64,000 nt of DNA, from assembly GCF_020497125.1 (NCBI RefSeq), contig NC_059082.1, positions 50,800,524 to 50,864,523 on the forward strand, given 5' to 3'. A program made the position numbers and the translations under genes. This document shows, one piece after another, positions 62,433 to 64,000 of this stretch. Position 1 is the first letter of the stretch, and the number at the start of each line of letters is the position of its first letter. The DNA is from Mauremys mutica (Eukaryota > Chordata > Testudines > Geoemydidae). A model generated the notes under the pieces. The model did not search any database. It saw only the letters and a program-made list of their open reading frames with translations, and had not been told where the DNA came from.

Positions 62433-62544
62433 CTGATCCAAGTCATAGGAGCAGGAATCCACCCGCTGTCTCAGGACATTCCACTTCTTCCCGCGAAACA
62501 GGCGCCAGAGAGATGACAAGCCATAGATCTTCAGGCAGTAGAGC
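62433..62544 (-). CDS. PIGQ: PIGQ coding exon (most upstream in window)
   Basis: A 112-base exon that starts with the last base of a split codon and encodes [20 protein letters not shown] then [17 protein letters not shown]. This is the most conserved part of PIGQ, a basic cytosolic-type loop between membrane helices. Acceptor CCCTTTGCACAG, donor GTAGTG. The five exons together give the last about 173 residues of the protein. The preceding exon is not between 62545 and 64000 and must lie beyond the window. Confidence 0.96.
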
Positions 62545-62757
62545 CTGTGCAAAGGGGAGAAGTACCAAAAATTAGAACCAAGAGATCCCCAGCTATACCA
62601 CAAAGCAACTTCCATTGCTACACACACACTCAGTTCAGCAGGGGCAGGATGTGAACCTAATGAAGTCACACAAATTCAAGGAGACAAAACACACTGACCA
62701 AAGAGATAAAACAAAATATTGAATAGCTGCTCATTCAGTGAGCAGTGTCCAGCCTGC

Positions 62758-63086
62758 CAGGGACGGCTCTAGGAATTTTGCCGCCCCAAGCAGGGCGGCA
62801 CGCCGCGGGGGGTGCTCTGGCGGTCGCCGGTCCTGCGGCTCCAGTGCACCTCCTGCAGACGTGGCTGCGGAGGGTCCGCTGGTCCCGCAGCTCCGGTGGA
62901 GCTCCCGCAGGCATGCCTGCAGATGCTCCAACGAAGCCACAGGACCAGCGGACCCTCCGCAGCCACGCCTGCGGGAGGTCCACCCGAGCCGCGGGACCAA
63001 CGGACCCTCCGCAGGCATGCCTGCGGGAGGTCCGCCAGAGCCGCCTGCCGCCCTGCTTGGCACGCTGGGGTCTGAAGCCGGCCCTG
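62758..63086. mobile_element. GC-rich non-autonomous hAT element (copy 2)
   Basis: It starts CAGGGACGGCTCTAGGAATT and ends GAAGCCGGCCCTG. A perfect 8-bp duplication CAGCCTGC flanks it (62750-62757 and 63087-63094). It is the same family and orientation as 20246-20549, with internal GGTCCGCTGGTCCCG arms in both directions. Confidence 0.95.
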
Positions 63087-63111
63087 CAGCCTGCGCACTG
63101 AATGAGAGGGA

Positions 63112-63365
63112 AAAATAGCGGTTAGCGCAGTAGCCTAGGACTTGGGAGACCTGGGTTCAATTTCCTGCTCTGTCACAGACTTCCTGGGTGACCTTGGGCA
63201 AGACCCTTAGCTTTCCTGTGCCTCAGTTCCCATCTGTACAATGGAGATAATTCTAGTTACTTACTTCACACGGATATTGTGAGGATAAATACATTAAAGA
63301 TTGCAATCTACTTATATCTGCTGATGAAAAGCACTATATAAGAGATAATTATAATAATTAATAAT
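63112..63365 (+). repeat. Near full-length MIR SINE
   Basis: tRNA-like head with B box GACCTGGGTTCAATTTC, core GTGACCTTGGGCAAGACCCT, CTGTGCCTCAGTTCCCATCT, GTACAATGGAGATAAT, GTGAGGATAAATACATTAAA and an AT-rich tail, in consensus order. Confidence 0.9.
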
Positions 63366-64000
63366 ATTTCCTATGTAAAGAGTTTATCCTAATGCATATG
63401 CACAAGGGTTCCACAGACCACCTTAATTCTGGCATTTCCTAACTTTGGAGTGCTTGACTTTGCAAACCTACTGTTCTTTTAGCATAGTTTTGTGAGTACA
63501 ATTAAAATATATAGTCAGTTAAAACATTAAACCACTATTGTGAAAGTGGAAGTGGGGAAATCTTATAAAACAAAGGAAAACAGCTGAAAGGAGCATTAAG
63601 CCTAAAGAGACTAGTATAATGCTACTAACGAGCTGGTAAAGCTCAGAACAGCACAGTAATCCATGGGCTACAGTGTTCCCAAGACAACTCAACCTTTGTG
63701 CACCAAATTCCTCTGATTGGTGCACACTTGTCTCATTCCTTTGATTAATACTGCACATGCCCACTCTCAAGCAATCAGTGACCTAATGTCAAGTGTCAAT
63801 GACCTGCCTGTCTGATATTGCCACACCTTCTGTGTCTACCTGTATATGTATGCTTGGTGTCATTTATTCACCATGTGGCTACCTTGGAAACAGACCCCCC
63901 CCCCTCCAAGAACTCCATATTTCCTTGGCCAGTGAATTTGCCAGTTAAACAGCATTCATTTGCTGCAGAAATTCTCCTCCCAGTTGCTCAATTCCAGGAT

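Larger units (their letters stand above)
62545..64000 (-). other. PIGQ intron (open at the window edge)
   Basis: Contains the hAT copy 62758-63086 and the MIR 63112-63365. The remainder is AT-rich with a short C run near 63896-63904. No upstream PIGQ exon was found in it. Confidence 0.75.

Overview
This 64 kb window is vertebrate nuclear DNA and almost certainly comes from a cryptodire turtle. Coding exons are short and separated by long introns and repeat-rich spacers. The repeats are CR1 LINE fragments, a tortoise-type tRNA-derived SINE whose tail matches CR1, MIR-like SINEs, many small hAT and Harbinger non-autonomous elements, long LTRs, a DIRS element and Penelope-like sequences. There is no sign of a prokaryotic, organellar or plasmid origin.

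Two host genes are recognisable, both on the minus strand. At the left edge is the first coding exon of RAB40C (2674-2815), with the gene continuing beyond position 1. About 2.4 kb upstream of its ATG is a CpG-rich promoter block (about 4600-5540) with a 75-bp minisatellite, a candidate non-coding first exon donor, and CCAAT, ETS and two ZNF143-type sites. At the right end are the last five coding exons of PIGQ (62544 down to 51363); the earlier exons lie beyond 64000. PIGQ and RAB40C are neighbours in the same tandem order on human chromosome 16p13.3, so the linkage looks conserved. The spacer here is about 46 kb and contains no further host coding exon that I can recognise.

The spacer (5.5-51 kb) is mostly transposon history. 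From left to right it holds: a palindromic MITE and a 122-bp hAT MITE (6.2-6.5 kb); a CR1 reverse-transcriptase fragment and a GC-rich hAT element (8.4-9.7 kb); a hAT element nested in a CR1-like repeat (10.4 kb); further MITEs (13-19.5 kb); a tRNA-SINE (19.8 kb); a long LTR interrupted by a hAT element (20-21.5 kb); a compound foldback element (22.6-23.3 kb); a non-LTR reverse-transcriptase relic (27.6-28.6 kb); and two solo LTRs with 5-bp duplications (29.5-30.6 and 35.8-36.9 kb).

The most striking block is 36961-48804. A Penelope-like remnant, flanked by a 14-bp duplication, carries a hammerhead-ribozyme-like fold. It is split by an 11.4-kb PIF/Harbinger element with a 3-bp TAA duplication and both a Myb-like gene and a nuclease gene. 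That element is itself split by a 6.2-kb DIRS tyrosine-recombinase retrotransposon with inverted termini and an internal complementary region. The DIRS in turn carries a 46-bp Penelope-like scrap with its own 11-bp duplication. All of these mobile genes are broken by stops, frameshifts or lost catalytic residues, so the block reads as a relative-age record rather than an active system.
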